64,000 bases of DNA from an uncultured Granulosicoccaceae bacterium (GCA_937998875.1 CALLBO010000063.1:26332-90331); one strand, 5' to 3'. Shown: positions 18,847 to 28,022, numbered from the stretch's first letter. Numbers and translations: made by a program. The notes: generated by a model from the sequence alone, not told the origin.

Positions 18847-19815
18847 ATGCTATTGCTGCCAATTATCGCTGTGGTTATCAGCCTCGCCCTGCTTGCCATC
18901 AGTGCCGACAAGTTTGTCGACGGCGCAAGTTCAGTGGCGAAAAATCTGGGTGTTTCGCCACTGTTAATCGGTTTGACGATTGTCAGTTTTGGCACATCGG
19001 CACCGGAAATACTGATCGCTGTTATGTCTGCCGGTAGTGGCAGTTCTGATATCGCAATCGGTAATGCGATTGGTTCTAATATCGCCAATATCGCGCTGAT
19101 TCTGGGTGCTGCCAGTTTGTTTATTCCGATACCGGTGGCCAGTGAAGTGCTGCGTCGCGAAATACCCTTGCTGTGTGCGGTGGTACTTTTTTCAAGCGCC
19201 TTAATTTTTGATCTTCACTTATCGCGCATTGACGGCATTGCTGCCATTGTGACGTTACTGATGTGTCTTGGCTGGTTGGTCTGGCAAGGCAACAGCCGAC
19301 CGGATGACAGTATTGGTGTTGAGTTAGAAGACAACATCGATAGAACGAATATAAAAACCTCTTCAATCATCACGGTCATTTCATTGCTGGTGCTTCTGGT
19401 CAGTGCGAGAATGCTTGTGTGGGGTGCGGTTGAAATTGCCCGGGCCGCCAACGTCAGTGAGTTGATGATTGGTTTGTCCATTGTCGCTATTGGTACCAGC
19501 CTGCCGGAGCTTGCTGCGACTATTGCGTGTCTGCTGCGGCGTGAGTTTGGACTGGCAATTGGCAACGTAGTGGGTTCCAACCTGTTCAATGCGTTGGCCG
19601 TTGTTGGTGTTGTGGCAATACTGGCACCGGGTGATGTTGATATCATGGTGCGCAATCGGGATGCAGTAGTGCATATCGCACTTACTATTTGTCTGGTGAT
19701 ATTTTGTGTTGGCTTTAAGCGTGCGGGTCGCATCAATCGCTTTGAAGGTTTGTTGTTGCTTACGGCGTTTATTGCCTATCAATGGTTTTTGTATTCCTCT
19801 GAAGCTGTTTTGTAG
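18847..19815 (+). CDS. CaCA-family calcium/sodium antiporter (YrbG-like)
   Basis: This 322-residue inner-membrane antiporter is made of two homologous halves. Each half has the alpha-repeat signature: GTSAPEIL in the first (about 50-57) and GTSLPELAA in the second (about 216-224), with GNAIGSN/GNVVGSN partners. About ten membrane segments are predicted. The family exchanges Ca2+ for Na+ or H+. It starts 34 bp after the kinase gene on the same strand and may be co-transcribed with it. It converges with yicC. Confidence 0.92.
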   Translation: MLLLPIIAVVISLALLAISADKFVDGASSVAKNLGVSPLLIGLTIVSFGTSAPEILIAVMSAGSGSSDIAIGNAIGSNIANIALILGAASLFIPIPVASEVLRREIPLLCAVVLFSSALIFDLHLSRIDGIAAIVTLLMCLGWLVWQGNSRPDDSIGVELEDNIDRTNIKTSSIITVISLLVLLVSARMLVWGAVEIARAANVSELMIGLSIVAIGTSLPELAATIACLLRREFGLAIGNVVGSNLFNALAVVGVVAILAPGDVDIMVRNRDAVVHIALTICLVIFCVGFKRAGRINRFEGLLLLTAFIAYQWFLYSSEAVL

Positions 19816-19826
19816 ACTCACAACCG

Positions 19827-20693
19827 CTATTCAATATTCTGTACCTGCTCACGCATTTGCTCGATATAGACTTTTAAGTCAACTGAGAGTGCGGTGGTAT
19901 CAGCATCTGCCGACTTTGAACTGAGCGTATTGGCTTCACGATTAAATTCCTGAACCAGAAAATCCAGGCGTCTGCCGACGGGTTCTTTTCGCTTTAAAAT
20001 ATCGCGCAACTCGCTTAAGTGTGCGGTGAGTCGATCCAGCTCCTCGGCCACATCAAGACGTTGTGAAATATAAACAAGCTCTTGTTCCAGTCTGCCGGTA
20101 TCGTGATCAACATCGAGCTCTTCGATACGCGACATCAGCTTCGTTCTCTGTCGTTCAACCGCCTGGGGCCTGAGTACTTTAACTTTTTCGATGATGTCGT
20201 CAATTGCGTTGCAACGCTCGGTCAGCATCTGTGCAGTTTTTTCACCTTCACGCTCGCGTGTTTCGATGTAGTCCACAAGGGCGGTATCAAAAAGGTCCAG
20301 GGCGAGCTGCTGCAAAGGTCCGAAGTCTGCCTCTGCCTGACTGACCACACCGGGCCAGCGCAACACTTCAATGGCAGAGATCGGTTGCGTGTCGCCAATC
20401 ATCTGCTGCAGCGATTTGGCAGAGTTTGCCACCTGGGAGGCCAGCGATTCGTTCACCGCAATCTGACTGCTTACTTGCTGCGATGGCTTAAAGCGCAACG
20501 ACACCTCGACTTTGCCGCGACTGATTCTGGCATTAATCTTCTCGCGCACCTGCGGCTCAATCAGCCGTAAGTCGTCAGCGATGCGGATGGATACGTCCAG
20601 ATAGCGGTGGTTCACCGAACGCATTTCCCACACCAGTGTGCCCCAGTCGCTAACGGATTCTTTGCGACTGAATGCGGTCATGCTCTTTAACAT
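19827..20693 (-). CDS. yicC: YicC-family endoribonuclease
   Basis: The 288-residue protein has the family start MLKSMTAFSRKE and the SVNHRYLDVSIR segment. The C-terminal part ends LSVDLKVYIEQMREQVQNIE, typical of YicC. E. coli YicC is an RNase linked to small-RNA turnover. It is divergent from rph, with 111 bp between the starts, the same pairing as in many gammaproteobacteria. Confidence 0.95.
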   Translation of the reverse strand: MLKSMTAFSRKESVSDWGTLVWEMRSVNHRYLDVSIRIADDLRLIEPQVREKINARISRGKVEVSLRFKPSQQVSSQIAVNESLASQVANSAKSLQQMIGDTQPISAIEVLRWPGVVSQAEADFGPLQQLALDLFDTALVDYIETREREGEKTAQMLTERCNAIDDIIEKVKVLRPQAVERQRTKLMSRIEELDVDHDTGRLEQELVYISQRLDVAEELDRLTAHLSELRDILKRKEPVGRRLDFLVQEFNREANTLSSKSADADTTALSVDLKVYIEQMREQVQNIE

Positions 20694-20804
20694 AGTTTTT
20701 CCTGCCAGAGATCTCGGCTTTGAACGTGCAGAACTGTATCATGTGACGTAGCAGCATCGTTATTCGAACTGCATTCACTCCCATTTATACCTATCAGGAA
20801 TTCT

Positions 20805-21521
20805 ATGCGCCCCAGCCAGCGTGCAAACGACGAACTCAGAGCCGTTACTTTTGAAAGAAACTTCACCTGCCATGCAGAGGGCTCTGTCCTGGTCAGTTTT
20901 GGCAACACCAAAGTGTTGTGTAACGCGAGTATTGAAGACCGAGTGCCGCCATTTCTCAAAGGCAAAGGCAGCGGCTGGGTCACCGCGGAGTACGGCATGT
21001 TGCCTCGGGCGACTAACACTCGCTCTCGCCGCGAGGTTACTGCAGGGAAACAGTCCGGCCGTAGTATGGAAATTCAGCGGCTCATCGGTCGATCGCTGCG
21101 CGCTATCATTGACCTTGAAGCTCTGGGTGAAAAAACCATTACCATTGATTGCGATGTTATTCAGGCAGACGGTGGTACGCGCACCGCTTCGATCAGTGGT
21201 GCCTACGTCGCGTTAAGCGATGCGATTAACCAGTTGATAGGGACAAAGAAGATCAAGAAGAATCCGCTGCACGGTCAGGTGGCGGCTGTATCGGTCGGCA
21301 TCTACAATGGCGAGCCGGTGCTTGATCTTGACTACGCTGAGGATTCCAATGCGGAAACCGATATGAACGTCGTGATGAATGAAGCTGGGGGTTACATCGA
21401 GCTACAAGGCACCGCCGAAGGCCATGCGTTTCGTGAAGAAGAACTACAAAGCATGCTGGCGCTGGCACGCAAAGGCATTGGTGAAATAATTCATTTGCAA
21501 TCGAGCTCACTTGAGAGCTAG
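20805..21521 (+). CDS. rph: Ribonuclease PH
   Basis: The 238-residue phosphorolytic 3'-5' exoribonuclease trims tRNA 3' ends. It starts with the conserved [12 protein letters not shown] segment and contains the [14 protein letters not shown] and [13 protein letters not shown] stretches. The C-terminus is complete, unlike the frameshifted rph of E. coli K-12. It is followed by rdgB after 15 bp and then hemW, a common nucleotide/tRNA housekeeping order. Confidence 0.97.
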   Translation: MRPSQRANDELRAVTFERNFTCHAEGSVLVSFGNTKVLCNASIEDRVPPFLKGKGSGWVTAEYGMLPRATNTRSRREVTAGKQSGRSMEIQRLIGRSLRAIIDLEALGEKTITIDCDVIQADGGTRTASISGAYVALSDAINQLIGTKKIKKNPLHGQVAAVSVGIYNGEPVLDLDYAEDSNAETDMNVVMNEAGGYIELQGTAEGHAFREEELQSMLALARKGIGEIIHLQSSSLES

Positions 21522-21536
21522 CCCGGACCAGGCTCC

Positions 21537-22202
21537 ATGGATAGTAATTCTACAAAAGCGCTTCGATGTGTTCTGGCAAGCGGTAATCAGGGCAAACTCG
21601 TAGAGCTTGCCGGTGTACTCGCTGATCTGAACATCGAATTGATATCGCAGTCTGAATTCAATGTGACTGAGGCCATCGAAGATGCCAGTACGTTTGTTGA
21701 GAACGCTTTAATCAAAGCGAAACATGCCAGTGCCTCCACCGGATTGAGCGCTATGGCTGACGATTCTGGTATCGTTGTTCCTGCTTTGAACGGTGAGCCG
21801 GGTATCTATTCAGCGCGTTATGCTATGGAGGCAGATGCCTTGCCTGCAGATGCCTTGCCTGCAGATGCCAGGGAAAAACCCACTGATCAGGACAACATCG
21901 ACAAGCTGCTTGAAGTACTAAAGCCAATGCCCGAGGACGCGCGAGCTGCCTACTTTGTTTGTTCGCTGGTGTTTGTACGGCATGCGAAAGATCCTGAGCC
22001 GGTGATTGCCAACGGTATCTGGCATGGCAGGATTCTTCATGCGGCTGAGGGTGAAGGTGGCTTTGGTTATGATCCGGTATTTTATTGCCCGCAAGTTGGT
22101 ATGACAGCAGCTGCAATGGGTAAAGGTAAGAAAAGTACAGTGAGCCATCGTGCAATTGCCTTGCGGGAGCTGAAACAAAAACTCTCGCAAAGCACTCTTT
22201 AG
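21537..22202 (+). CDS. rdgB: XTP/dITP diphosphatase RdgB with pentapeptide repeat insert
   Basis: The 221-residue enzyme hydrolyses XTP, ITP and dITP to monophosphates and keeps damaged purines out of nucleic acids. The motifs VLASGNQGKLVEL (12-24), ADDSGIVV (74-81) and GFGYDPVF are present, as is SHR near the C-terminus. Between ARYAME and DNIDKLL lies an extra loop (99-118) encoded by a 15-bp tandem repeat (ADALP units), making the protein somewhat longer than most RdgB. The active-site motifs are not disturbed. Confidence 0.95.
   Translation: MDSNSTKALRCVLASGNQGKLVELAGVLADLNIELISQSEFNVTEAIEDASTFVENALIKAKHASASTGLSAMADDSGIVVPALNGEPGIYSARYAMEADALPADALPADAREKPTDQDNIDKLLEVLKPMPEDARAAYFVCSLVFVRHAKDPEPVIANGIWHGRILHAAEGEGGFGYDPVFYCPQVGMTAAAMGKGKKSTVSHRAIALRELKQKLSQSTL
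21831..21869 (+). repeat. 15-bp tandem repeat inside rdgB
   Basis: GCAGATGCCTTGCCT occurs twice and is followed by a third partial copy (GCAGATGCC). It is in frame and encodes ADALP-ADALP-ADA in a surface loop. Copy number could vary by slippage without breaking the reading frame. Confidence 0.9.
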
Positions 22203-22236
22203 TTTCCGTAACACCTACTGCCCAACAACTGCTAAT

Positions 22237-23454
22237 TTGAGACATTTCACCGAATACCCACCACTGACGCTCTACATTCACTTTCCGTGGTGTGTTAAGA
22301 AGTGCCCTTACTGCGATTTCAACTCGCATGCAGTAAAGGACGACATTCCGGAATCGCAGTACATCGATTCACTGATCGCAGACCTCGAGCAGCATGCGCC
22401 GGATATCTGGAGTCGATCGGTCGAGTCGGTGTTTATCGGTGGTGGTACGCCAAGCTTAATTTCCAGTGAAGGCATAGATCGGCTGATGGGCCAGGTGCGC
22501 GCGCTCACCAAACTTGAACCGCGTGCTGAAATCACCCTGGAGGCGAATCCCGGTACAGTTGAACAACAGCGCTTCAGTGAATATCGGGTCAACATCAACC
22601 GACTTTCAATCGGTATTCAAAGCTTTAACGATAAACACCTGCATTCTCTTGGACGAATTCATGGAGCAGAGGAGGCCATTGCTGCCTGTGAGACTGCAAT
22701 TACTGCAGGCTTTGACAACTTCAACATTGATCTGATGCATGGCCTGCCCAATCAAACAGTTGACGAAGCCATTGATGACGTGGCTCAGGCTATTAGTTTA
22801 AAGCCTGCACATTTGTCCTACTATCAACTCACTCTGGAACCAAATACCTTATTCGCTGCCAACCCGCCGACACTGCCGGACGAGCAAACGCTCGATAAAA
22901 TTCAGGAGCTTGGCAAAGCCAGAATCTTTGATGCAGGGTTTAAACAATACGAGGTGTCGGCTTATGCGCGAGACGACCAGCGCTGCCAACATAACCTGAA
23001 CTACTGGTTGTTTGGCGACTATCTGGGCATTGGTGCAGGTGCCCATTCAAAGCTGAGCTTTCCGGCACATAACTCAATAGTGCGACACAGCAAAGCCCGT
23101 CATCCGGCAGACTATATAAAAACTGCTTCAACGCCGGACAGAATCAGAGGCGAAATACAAGTGTCTGAGATTGAAGCACGGCTTGAATTTATGATGAATG
23201 CGTTGCGGTTAAACGGTGGTTTCAGTGTGCAGGAGTTTGAAGGTCGCACCGGAGAGTCCATCGCGTCAGTTCGTCGCCTCGTTGATCAGGCGCAGCAGGA
23301 TGGATTGATCGAGCGAGATCTGCAACAGATTAAAACCACGGATCTCGGCGCTCGCCATCTCGATACGCTGCTACAACGATTCATGCCTGAAGTGCTAAGT
23401 GAGAATACAAAGCCCGGTTTGACCGATACTGTCATTCCAATTATCGGTTTGTAG
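22237..23454 (+). CDS. hemW: HemW-like radical SAM protein
   Basis: The 405-residue product starts at TTG (22237). The radical-SAM cluster motif is C19-x3-C23-x2-C26 (PWCVKKCPYCDF), preceded by LYIHFP. HemW-specific stretches FIGGGTPSLI, LEANPG, NRLSIGIQSF and YQLTLEPNT are present, with a C-terminal HemN-like domain. HemW binds heme and is thought to insert it into respiratory enzymes; it is not the anaerobic coproporphyrinogen oxidase. It follows rdgB, as in Pseudomonas. Confidence 0.95.
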   Translation: MRHFTEYPPLTLYIHFPWCVKKCPYCDFNSHAVKDDIPESQYIDSLIADLEQHAPDIWSRSVESVFIGGGTPSLISSEGIDRLMGQVRALTKLEPRAEITLEANPGTVEQQRFSEYRVNINRLSIGIQSFNDKHLHSLGRIHGAEEAIAACETAITAGFDNFNIDLMHGLPNQTVDEAIDDVAQAISLKPAHLSYYQLTLEPNTLFAANPPTLPDEQTLDKIQELGKARIFDAGFKQYEVSAYARDDQRCQHNLNYWLFGDYLGIGAGAHSKLSFPAHNSIVRHSKARHPADYIKTASTPDRIRGEIQVSEIEARLEFMMNALRLNGGFSVQEFEGRTGESIASVRRLVDQAQQDGLIERDLQQIKTTDLGARHLDTLLQRFMPEVLSENTKPGLTDTVIPIIGL

Positions 23455-23476
23455 CTAACGGCGAACAAACAGCAGC

Positions 23477-24685
23477 CTAAAAGTAAGGTAGGTAAGGAGA
23501 TTCCTGTGGCTGTAGGTGCAGGGCATCGCCCGGGTAGGGATTATTCAATGCAACTTCTTCATTCAACTCAATACCGAGACCAGGCTCTGTCGGTGGCAGT
23601 ATGTAGCCGTCCTGCCAGTTGATGGGAGAGATTAACAACTCATTGTGAAAGCCCGTCCAGTCCTCAATGCTTTCAAGGATCAAAAAGTTTGGACAACAGG
23701 CAGCAAGATGGATATTTGCGACACCTTCAACCGGACCGCAGTATAGGTGCGGTGCAATCTGCGCGTAGTTTGCCTCGGCTAGGGCCGCGATTTTTTTTGC
23801 TTCAAGAATGCCACCAACGCGTCCGAGGGCGGGCTGGAGTATTGACGCGGCCTGTAACTCGAGCAGTCGGGCAAACTCGTACTTGGTGGTGAGGCGTTCC
23901 CCTGTTGCAATCGGAATAGTGGTTTGTTTTGCCACGCGCGCCATTTCTTCAGGGCGTTCCGGCGGCACAGGTTCTTCAAACCACAGTGGATCAGAGGATT
24001 CGAGCACGGCTGCCATGCGAATTGCACCCGCGGTTGTGAACTGACCATGGGTACCGAAAAGCAAGTCTGCTTCGGTGCCAACCGCTTCGCGCAGGGTTTT
24101 AACAAAACGTTCACTGCGCTGAATGGACTCAAGATCCGGCATGTGTGGATCGAAGTTCGTATAAGCACCGGCCGGGTCAAACTTGATGGCGGTGAATCCT
24201 TGTTTAACATACTCAACAGCGCGGGCTGCTGCGACATCAGGATCACTGTACACCGGATGTGCTTCGTTAGCGCTGATATTATCCGGTGGGTAAATGTAAG
24301 TATAAGTGCGAACTTTTTCGTTAACGCAACCCCCGAGCAGAGCGTATACCGGCTTACCGGTTGCTTTGCCGATAATATCCCACAGGGCGGTTTCTAGCCC
24401 GCTGAGTACGCCGAGTAAAGAAATATCGGGTCGCATTGAATAACCGCGACCGTATACATTGCGCCATAGCGTCTCTATTTGAAACGGATCTGTATTTTCA
24501 ACGTGTGCCGCGAAGACGTCATCAATCATATGCTTCACGACTGATGGTGCGAAGGTAGCGTTATAGACTTCACCGATACCAGTGATGCCGTCGTCCGTCG
24601 TTAGCTTTACGAATATAAAGTAACGGCCACCTTTGTGCGGTGGTGGGTTGCCGACGATAAACGTTTCCAGATCTTTAACTAACAT
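23477..24685 (-). CDS. Mandelate racemase/muconate lactonizing-like enolase-superfamily enzyme
   Basis: This 402-residue protein has an N-terminal capping domain and a TIM barrel. It resembles the galactonate/mannonate dehydratase branch: Lys168 in AIKFDPAG, Glu237 in WFEEPV, Glu263 in TGERLTT and His313 in APHLYCGP. Where the first metal-binding Asp is expected, the sequence is LFGTHGQF, with Gly211 in that position, while the nearby His213 is kept. I believe this GTHGQF form recurs in a marine subgroup of the family. The substrate, probably a sugar acid, is unknown. The gene stands alone, convergent with hemW. Confidence 0.85.
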   Translation of the reverse strand: MLVKDLETFIVGNPPPHKGGRYFIFVKLTTDDGITGIGEVYNATFAPSVVKHMIDDVFAAHVENTDPFQIETLWRNVYGRGYSMRPDISLLGVLSGLETALWDIIGKATGKPVYALLGGCVNEKVRTYTYIYPPDNISANEAHPVYSDPDVAAARAVEYVKQGFTAIKFDPAGAYTNFDPHMPDLESIQRSERFVKTLREAVGTEADLLFGTHGQFTTAGAIRMAAVLESSDPLWFEEPVPPERPEEMARVAKQTTIPIATGERLTTKYEFARLLELQAASILQPALGRVGGILEAKKIAALAEANYAQIAPHLYCGPVEGVANIHLAACCPNFLILESIEDWTGFHNELLISPINWQDGYILPPTEPGLGIELNEEVALNNPYPGDALHLQPQESPYLPYF

Positions 24686-24812
24686 GACTGGCCTGGATCA
24701 TTATTAAAGTACCGAATGAGGTGCGGGGAGTTTAGCCCGAATCACTCCTGAAATCGACGGCATCCCGCATGATTCCTGGTTCCACGGCAAAAATTTTCTC
24801 GTGTAATGTCGG

Positions 24813-24848
24813 TAAGCCATGCCTGTAAATTAAGCCATGCCTGTAAAT
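24813..24848. repeat. Two 18-bp tandem repeats between genes
   Basis: TAAGCCATGCCTGTAAAT occurs twice head to tail, with no interruption. It lies in the 238-bp gap (24686-24923) between the enolase-superfamily gene and the sco gene. No reading frame or promoter is evident around it. Confidence 0.85.
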
Positions 24849-24923
24849 CAAGAGACGCGAGAAGAAAATGCTCTGTGAAATCAATTCTCTGCGCTAGCTA
24901 TGGCGTTGCATGAATAATTCGGG

Positions 24924-25541
24924 CTAGCGCGATTGGTAGTGCGCCACCAGCAGGCGAAAATCTTTTGCCAGTGTATCGGCGGTTTGCGGGGGAGTGAAAA
25001 CAGCCTGTACAGCAGCGTCGGGGTTAATCAGAATTACGGTTGAAGAGTGATCAACGAGATAGTTCGGATCACTTCGATCGTCAGGTAGTGCGTACACCGC
25101 GCTGACCTGATCGGCAAATTTTCTTATTTCATCCGGTGAGCCTGTAGCACCGGTAAAGTCATCATTAAAGAATTTCACATATTCTTTCAGGTGTTCCGGT
25201 GTATCTCGTTCAGGGTCAACTGAAACCAGTAACGTAGCAGGCGGTGTATCGCTATCTTCCGTTAACAGTGCATGGGTTTGGTTAAGCGTTGTCAGTGTCA
25301 TTGGACAGTAGTCAGGACAAAAGGTGTAACCGACATAGATAAACGTCCACTTATCTTGGAAATGGCTTTCTGTAAGTGGCTCATTGTTGTGATCAATCAG
25401 TTTCACGTCACGCAGGAGTGCAGGCTCGGGAAAGGAGAAGCCAGTCAGTTCACTCAGGTCCGGTGCGTTTTGACGTAAGCCGAAAAACACACCGGCTACA
25501 AGCGCTATAACCGCGATCAATATGAGAGTGGGTTTATTCAA
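24924..25541 (-). CDS. SCO1/SenC-family copper chaperone
   Basis: The 205-residue membrane-anchored thioredoxin-fold protein has an N-terminal membrane segment (about 5-22). The copper-binding motif is C75-x3-C79 (TFCPDYCPM), and the third ligand His165 lies in LVDHSSTV. Sco proteins deliver copper to the CuA or CuB centre of terminal oxidases. It is the last gene of a likely minus-strand operon after a CcoA-like importer and PCuAC, 67 bp from the latter. All copper ligands are intact. Confidence 0.95.
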   Translation of the reverse strand: MNKPTLILIAVIALVAGVFFGLRQNAPDLSELTGFSFPEPALLRDVKLIDHNNEPLTESHFQDKWTFIYVGYTFCPDYCPMTLTTLNQTHALLTEDSDTPPATLLVSVDPERDTPEHLKEYVKFFNDDFTGATGSPDEIRKFADQVSAVYALPDDRSDPNYLVDHSSTVILINPDAAVQAVFTPPQTADTLAKDFRLLVAHYQSR

Positions 25542-25608
25542 AGTATGAGCCGGCGTGATTGGTTACTGTGAGTGGTCGTGCTTATGTGCAACTACTGAGT
25601 CTTATAGG

Positions 25609-26094
25609 CTAGTGCTTCATGCCCGAATGTTCCGTGCCATCATGATCCATTGTGTTGTTGGCGGATGGCGGTTCCTTACGAACAGGTACCTGAAGATTTT
25701 GAGTCTGGCCGTTGTCAAACGTGAGCTCCACACTGACCAGTTCGCCTTGTTTGAGTTGATCCTGCAGGTTGAATACCATGATGTGATCACCATGTGGCTT
25801 GAGTTGTGCCTGACCGCCTGCGGGTACCACTATTGAGACGACCTGCTGCATTTTCATCATGCCGTCGTTGTTTATATGGGTATGCAGTTCAACCCGTTCT
25901 GAAATATTTGCAGTCGCTGCAGTCAGGCTGATGTCTGCCCCTGAGTGATTCATTACTGTGAGATAGATTGCAGTGGTTTTACTGCCCGGTGGGGTAGCCC
26001 TTGCCCAGGCACTTTCTTCAGAGATCATGATGCCTTCTGAAGCACTGGTGAGGCTGCCAAACAGTAGGAGGGTGAGGGCGAAAAAAAGTTTCAT
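25609..26094 (-). CDS. PCuAC periplasmic copper chaperone
   Basis: The frame extends to a TTG at 26133, but the ATG at 26094 starts a clear signal peptide (MKLFFALTLLLFGSLTSASE), giving 161 residues. The copper ligands fit the family pattern: His71/His73, Met82, His104 and Met106 (ELHTH...MMKMQ...HGDHIM). The C-terminal tail (149-161, MDHDGTEHSGMKH) is Met- and His-rich, a feature of the extended PCuAC type that can bind a second copper ion. It would pass Cu(I) to Sco or directly to the oxidase. Confidence 0.92.
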   Translation of the reverse strand: MKLFFALTLLLFGSLTSASEGIMISEESAWARATPPGSKTTAIYLTVMNHSGADISLTAATANISERVELHTHINNDGMMKMQQVVSIVVPAGGQAQLKPHGDHIMVFNLQDQLKQGELVSVELTFDNGQTQNLQVPVRKEPPSANNTMDHDGTEHSGMKH

Positions 26095-26133
26095 AGTGGT
26101 CAAACGATATTTTTGGGGAATTGATTGCAACAA

Positions 26134-27318
26134 CTACGTGGCTGCTTGCGGATGGGATTTGTTATTTGAATTTGCAAGCCACCACGCGCTATAGGCACAC
26201 ACTAGTATAAACGGAATAACGCAGAGATTGACAATGCTCCAGCCGAGGTGATGGTGCAGTACACCTGAGGATAGTGCCGTCACTGAAACGGTGCTGAATA
26301 CAATAAAGTCATTGGCCGCCTGGGTACGACTTTTTTCGGTTTCGGCATAGCACTCAGTGAGTAGAGTGGTACCGCCAACAAACAGGAAGTTCCAACCAAG
26401 GCCTAAAAGTATCAGCGCTATCGCGAAGTGCCAGACTGATTGACCGAGCAGGTTGAGTATGACGCACAACAGGCACAGCAAGGCACCGGTGAAAAGTATT
26501 TTGCCGATACCGAATCGATTGATCAGGTTTCCGGTCACAAAGGAGGGAGCGAACATTGCGACAACGTGCCATTGAATTACAAATGCCGTATCGTCGAGAC
26601 CCAGATGACTGGCATGCATAGCCAATGGTGTTGCAGTCATCACCAGATTCATGGTGGCATAACCGAGGGTGGCGCAAAGGCAGGCAACGATAAACGTCGG
26701 CTGTTTAACAATGGCACTTATCGGTCGGCCGGTGTTTCCGTCAGAGGGCTTAGGTGTTGGTGGAGGCAAGTCCATAAAACTGATGGTCATTAAAGACAGC
26801 ATATAAACACCGATTACCACCACGAACGCACCGGCATAGATGGAAATATCCAGCAGGTTCTGGCTCCAGCGGGCAAGGTTAGGGCCGATAAATGCGGCGA
26901 CAACTCCACCGGCCATCACCCATGAAATGGCAACGTTCTTTTTTTCAGCCGTTACAATTTCTGGTGCGGTAAAGCGGTAGTAATTTCCGAAAGCGTTAAA
27001 GCAGCCAAAGCACGCTGTGGCGAGACAGAAAATTGCCAGTGAGTGCTGATAAATTGCTGTTAACGCGAGACATGCGCCGGTTATACCGACCAGTGTGGCG
27101 AACACAAACCCGCGTCGGCGCCCCCATTTCCCCATGGCCAGCGATGCGGGAACGCTGCAACTCATGACAGCAATAAATTGAACTGCCAGCGGCAGGGTTG
27201 CCAGTGCCTTGTTTTCAGCCAGCTCCAGTCCGATGAGCGCGGAGACTGTGATCAGCAATGTAGAGCAGATGAACAGATACGCCTGACAGGCTGTCAGCAG
27301 ATAGATAGTGCGCGGCAA
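26134..27318 (-). CDS. CcoA-like MFS copper importer
   Basis: The 394-residue transporter of the major facilitator superfamily has about 12 membrane segments and starts at TTG (27318). Two motifs stand out: M223-x3-M227 in ATMNLVMTA and H251-x3-M255 in WHVVAMFA. Rhodobacter CcoA, the copper importer for cbb3 oxidase assembly, uses MxxxM and HxxxM motifs in its seventh and eighth helices, with the same 28-residue distance between them. The genes downstream encode PCuAC and Sco, both copper chaperones, which supports the call. It was named from motifs and context, not from a similarity search. Confidence 0.8.
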   Translation of the reverse strand: MPRTIYLLTACQAYLFICSTLLITVSALIGLELAENKALATLPLAVQFIAVMSCSVPASLAMGKWGRRRGFVFATLVGITGACLALTAIYQHSLAIFCLATACFGCFNAFGNYYRFTAPEIVTAEKKNVAISWVMAGGVVAAFIGPNLARWSQNLLDISIYAGAFVVVIGVYMLSLMTISFMDLPPPTPKPSDGNTGRPISAIVKQPTFIVACLCATLGYATMNLVMTATPLAMHASHLGLDDTAFVIQWHVVAMFAPSFVTGNLINRFGIGKILFTGALLCLLCVILNLLGQSVWHFAIALILLGLGWNFLFVGGTTLLTECYAETEKSRTQAANDFIVFSTVSVTALSSGVLHHHLGWSIVNLCVIPFILVCAYSAWWLANSNNKSHPQAAT

Positions 27319-27332
27319 GATGAAGCCCCAGT

Positions 27333-27381
27333 GTCGAAATTGGAGAGACGTCGAAATCAGGGAGACGTCAAACAGAGAGAC
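27333..27381. repeat. Three tandem 17/17/15-bp repeats upstream of the copper operon
   Basis: The units GTCGAAATTGGAGAGAC, GTCGAAATCAGGGAGAC and GTCAAACAGAGAGAC follow each other directly. They begin 15 bp upstream of the TTG start of the CcoA-like gene, so they would lie in its leader or promoter. They could be binding sites for a regulator or simple slippage repeats. Confidence 0.7.
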
Positions 27382-27493
27382 GACATCGAAACTGCATCAA
27401 CAGAGGCATGGGCGGGTGCGCTACAGGTTACAGATGTCTGCAGATACCCTAACCCAGACCACGGGAATGGTCGAGTGCTATTGATCGAGGTTG

Positions 27494-27515
27494 GGTCGGG
27501 CCTCGCAGCCCGACC
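27494..27515. repeat. Hairpin repeat downstream of lipoprotein gene
   Basis: GGTCGGGC and GCCCGACC form an 8-bp perfect stem with a six-base loop, 16 bp after the stop of the minus-strand lipoprotein gene. There is no T-run. The GGTCGGGC...GCCCGACC form is a frequent dispersed intergenic hairpin in gammaproteobacteria. It may also act as a transcript end. Confidence 0.5.
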
Positions 27516-27530
27516 TGACGTACCAGTGTT

Positions 27531-28022
27531 CTAGTCGTTCCAGACTGTGGTGTTCTGCTCTTCTGCCACGGTGCAGAAATCTTCCGTTTCCATAGAAGTA
27601 AAGCGCACGATAGTCGCGATGTCTTCAAACCAGTGCTCTGTGACGATCAGCGGAATTCGCTCTGAGAACTCAGGATAATCGCGGGTCGCTGTGGGTGTGC
27701 CATATCGCTCACGAGCCGAGATGAATTCTGCGCTGCACGGGTGATTGTATTCATGTGCGTCAGAGACCATGTCACCGTCGCTGTCCAGATCCAGGTAGTT
27801 GGGTACCCCATCGCCATCGATGTCATCGTAACCCTCGGCGTCATTGGAGACTCCATCCCCGTCAGTATCGGAAGGCGAGTCATCCGATTGAATCAGGCCT
27901 ACAGTAGCGCCAATGACCGGTTGAGACTCAAGTGGTTCCTCATTACTCGTGCCGCTTCCGCCACAAGCGCCCAGTGCCAGCGCCAGGCAGGCAACCAGCG
28001 TCAGTTTATGTGTTATGTGCAT
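27531..28022 (-). CDS. Predicted lipoprotein with thrombospondin-type-3 calcium repeats
   Basis: The 163-residue product has a lipoprotein signal (LALALGAC, acylated Cys20). A short linker follows, then Asp-rich repeats at about 52-92 (DTDGDGVSN, DIDGDGVPNYLD, DSDGDMVSD), which are TSP3-type calcium-binding loops. The C-terminal 65 residues (from about 98) have no recognised family. They contain one Cys at about 94 and another near 152 that could pair. The protein is probably anchored in the outer membrane. Its function is unknown. Confidence 0.8.
   Translation of the reverse strand: MHITHKLTLVACLALALGACGGSGTSNEEPLESQPVIGATVGLIQSDDSPSDTDGDGVSNDAEGYDDIDGDGVPNYLDLDSDGDMVSDAHEYNHPCSAEFISARERYGTPTATRDYPEFSERIPLIVTEHWFEDIATIVRFTSMETEDFCTVAEEQNTTVWND

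Noticed and set aside
18798..19821. Several minus-strand frames opposite the antiporter gene
   Set aside because: They are antisense shadows of a hydrophobic gene; Thr/Ser/Arg-rich translations are typical of such shadows.
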